Part shown: piece after piece, positions 13,385-14,794 of the stretch
Position numbering within the stretch: the stretch's first letter is position 1
How the letters are laid out: each line of letters opens with the position of its first letter
Assembly: GCA_031394735.1 (NCBI GenBank)
Contig: JANMXI010000059.1
Coordinates: 1-14,794 of the forward strand
Direction: 5' to 3'
DNA from: TMP-86 sp031394735
GTDB taxonomy: Bacteria > Pseudomonadota > Gammaproteobacteria > Steroidobacterales > Steroidobacteraceae
DNA: 14,794 bases
Position numbers and translations under genes: made by a program
The notes under the pieces: model-generated
What the model was told of the DNA's origin: nothing
The model's database searches: none
Seen by the model: only the letters and a program-made list of their open reading frames with translations

Positions 13385-14761
13385 GTGAAAATCATCATCC
13401 TGGGTGCCGGGCAGGTCGGTCGCACCGCCGCCTATCACCTGTCCCGCGAAGAAGCCAATGACGTCACCGTCATCGACACCGATGAGGCGACCTTACGGGA
13501 CCTGCAGGACCGGCTGGACATCCGCACCGTCAACGGCAACGCCGCCAGCCCCGCCACGCTGGAAGCAGCCGGCATTCACAACACCGACATCCTGGTCGCG
13601 CTCACCAACAGCGACGAAGTCAACATGCTGGCTTGTCAGATCGCGTGGACGCTGTACAAGACGCCGAAGAAAATCGCCCGTGTACGCTCCTCCGACTACA
13701 CCGAGCGCGAGCATCTGTTCGGTGAAAACGCCGTCGCTGTCGACGTGTGGATCAGTCCGGAACAGCTCGTCACCGAATACATCGCGCGTCTGATCCACTA
13801 TCCCGGCGCGCTGCAGGTGTTGGATTTCGCCGAAGGCCGCGTGCGGCTGGTGGGCGTGCGCGCGCTCAAAGGTGGCCTGCTGGTGGGGCAGCAACTGCGC
13901 ACACTGCGGGAGCACATGCCCAAGACGGACGCGCGCGTCGCCGCCATCTATCGCGCCGGCCGCAGCATCAAGCCCGAAGGCGCCACCGTCATCGAAGACG
14001 GCGACGAAGTGTTCTTTCTGGCGGCGCGCAAGGACATCCGCTCCGTGATGAACGAGATGCGCCGCGAAGAAGCGCCGGCGCGCCGCGTGGTCATCGCCGG
14101 TGGCGGCAACATCGGCTTTCGTCTCGCACGCATTTTGGAAGCCAAGAATCAGGTGAAATTGATCGAGCGCGATTCCAAACGCGCGCGCAAGATCGCCGAG
14201 CGGCTGCAGAACACCATCGTGCTGCACGGCGATGCGGCCGATGAAGAATTGCTGCTCGAAGAAAACATCGACAGCACTGACGTGTTCGCATCGCTGACCA
14301 ATTCAGAAGAGGCCAATATTCTCTCCGCCATGCTGGCCAAGCGCCTCGGCGCGCACAAGGCCATGGCGCTGATCAACAAGCCTGCGTATGCCGACCTCAT
14401 CGAAAACGGCGCCATCGACATCGCGATTTCGCCGCAGACGGTGACCATCGGCTCGCTGCTCACGCACGTGCGGCGCGGCGATGTGGTGCGGGTGCACAGC
14501 TTGCGCCGCGGCGCGGCCGAAGCGCTCGAAGCGGTGGTGCACGGCGATGCCGACAGCTCGAAGGTCATCGGCCGGCGCATCGAGGACATCTTGCTGCCCG
14601 AAGGCACGACGCTGGGCGCGTTGGTGCGCGGCGAGGACGTGATCATCGCCCACCACGACACCACCATTCAGGCCGATGACCACCTGATCCTGTTCTCCAC
14701 CGACCGCCGTCACATCGACGCGGTGGAGAAGATCTTTCAAGGTTCCGCCTCCTTCCTATGA
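13385..14761 (+). CDS. trkA: Trk potassium uptake regulatory subunit TrkA (two RCK domains)
   Basis: Cytoplasmic NAD(H)-binding peripheral subunit that gates the TrkH/TrkG potassium channel, 458 residues, the usual length for duplicated TrkA. First RCK-N Rossmann fold: GAGQVG at 7-12, with Asp31 ending strand two and LTNSDEVNMLAC at 73-84. First RCK-C: about 140-225, ending GDEVFFLA. Second RCK-N: VVIAGGGNIG at 235-244, acidic Glu261 and the matching LTNSEEANIL at 304-313. Second RCK-C: about 365-447, ending DDHLILFS. The start is GTG 13385, 12 bases after uvrD. In many gammaproteobacteria trkA lies near fmt-rsmB, so the uvrD neighbourhood is different here. The stop TGA (14759-14761) overlaps an ATG. 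Confidence 0.96.
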   Translation: MKIIILGAGQVGRTAAYHLSREEANDVTVIDTDEATLRDLQDRLDIRTVNGNAASPATLEAAGIHNTDILVALTNSDEVNMLACQIAWTLYKTPKKIARVRSSDYTEREHLFGENAVAVDVWISPEQLVTEYIARLIHYPGALQVLDFAEGRVRLVGVRALKGGLLVGQQLRTLREHMPKTDARVAAIYRAGRSIKPEGATVIEDGDEVFFLAARKDIRSVMNEMRREEAPARRVVIAGGGNIGFRLARILEAKNQVKLIERDSKRARKIAERLQNTIVLHGDAADEELLLEENIDSTDVFASLTNSEEANILSAMLAKRLGAHKAMALINKPAYADLIENGAIDIAISPQTVTIGSLLTHVRRGDVVRVHSLRRGAAEALEAVVHGDADSSKVIGRRIEDILLPEGTTLGALVRGEDVIIAHHDTTIQADDHLILFSTDRRHIDAVEKIFQGSASFL

Positions 14762-14780
14762 TCACTGGCCACCAGTACTC

Positions 14781-14794
14781 ATGAATTGCGTTAC
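14781..14794 (+). CDS. Possible start of a downstream gene, cut by the window end
   Basis: ATG 14781 opens a frame (M-N-C-V) that runs off the end. An 8-codon frame (14758-14784, ATG overlapping the trkA stop) ends on a TGA that overlaps this ATG. With four codons, no identity can be given, and trkH would only be a guess. No Shine-Dalgarno is visible. Confidence 0.15.

Noticed and set aside
12236..13438. 400-residue minus-strand open frame
   Set aside because: Antisense to uvrD, whose helicase motifs V and VI and C-terminal domain lie here; His-, Gln- and Arg-rich shadow composition.
1..14794. CRISPR arrays, tRNA or rRNA genes, insertion sequences, prophage or toxin-antitoxin genes
   Set aside because: None seen on reading. 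The window is almost fully covered by ordinary genes, with short spacers and no direct-repeat arrays or transposase motifs.

Overview
The window is ordinary chromosomal DNA of a GC-rich proteobacterium, most likely a gammaproteobacterium. The evidence is a cytochrome aa3-oxidase heme A assembly cluster, a UvrD helicase with the Tudor-like C-terminal tail, a two-RCK TrkA and Tat and lipoprotein export signals. A Nevskiales, Steroidobacterales or Xanthomonadales relative is my guess; no marker here settles it. Almost all of it is coding. I see no tRNA, rRNA, CRISPR array, insertion sequence or prophage gene.

Layout. (1) Bases 2-3554, plus strand: the end of a small thioredoxin/SCO-like protein, ctaA (heme A synthase), ctaB (heme O synthase) and a predicted PQQ-type sorbosone/glucose dehydrogenase lipoprotein, with gaps of 4, 44 and 4 bases. 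This is the heme-supply end of a cytochrome oxidase operon. (2) Bases 3634-5055, plus: an exported M20-type metallopeptidase with its own Shine-Dalgarno. (3) Bases 5096-5937: two unrelated small VOC-fold proteins transcribed divergently from a 47-base spacer. (4) Bases 5960-9989, minus: an operon of a 2Fe-2S subunit, a Tat-exported molybdenum hydroxylase (isoquinoline 1-oxidoreductase type) and a polyphosphate:AMP phosphotransferase. Its stop and start codons overlap at both junctions if the proposed CTG start of the kinase is right. (5) Bases 10095-14761, plus: an AI-2E/PerM family membrane protein, uvrD and trkA. The window ends where another gene may begin.

Functional links. CtaB converts heme B to heme O and CtaA converts heme O to heme A for the oxidase. 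The sugar-dehydrogenase-like lipoprotein could feed periplasmic electrons into the same chain, but only its position suggests this. The two molybdenum hydroxylase subunits form one enzyme. The link to the polyphosphate kinase is operonic and its meaning is unknown. Permease, UvrD and TrkA are unrelated housekeeping functions, each with its own possible promoter.

The most interesting non-coding signal is start-site architecture. Several genes have a -10-like hexamer only 7-10 bases before the start codon and no usable Shine-Dalgarno, which fits leaderless or near-leaderless transcripts. Both divergent gene pairs carry overlapping -10 elements facing in opposite directions. I found no clear previously undescribed multi-gene system; the findings are modest and graded accordingly.
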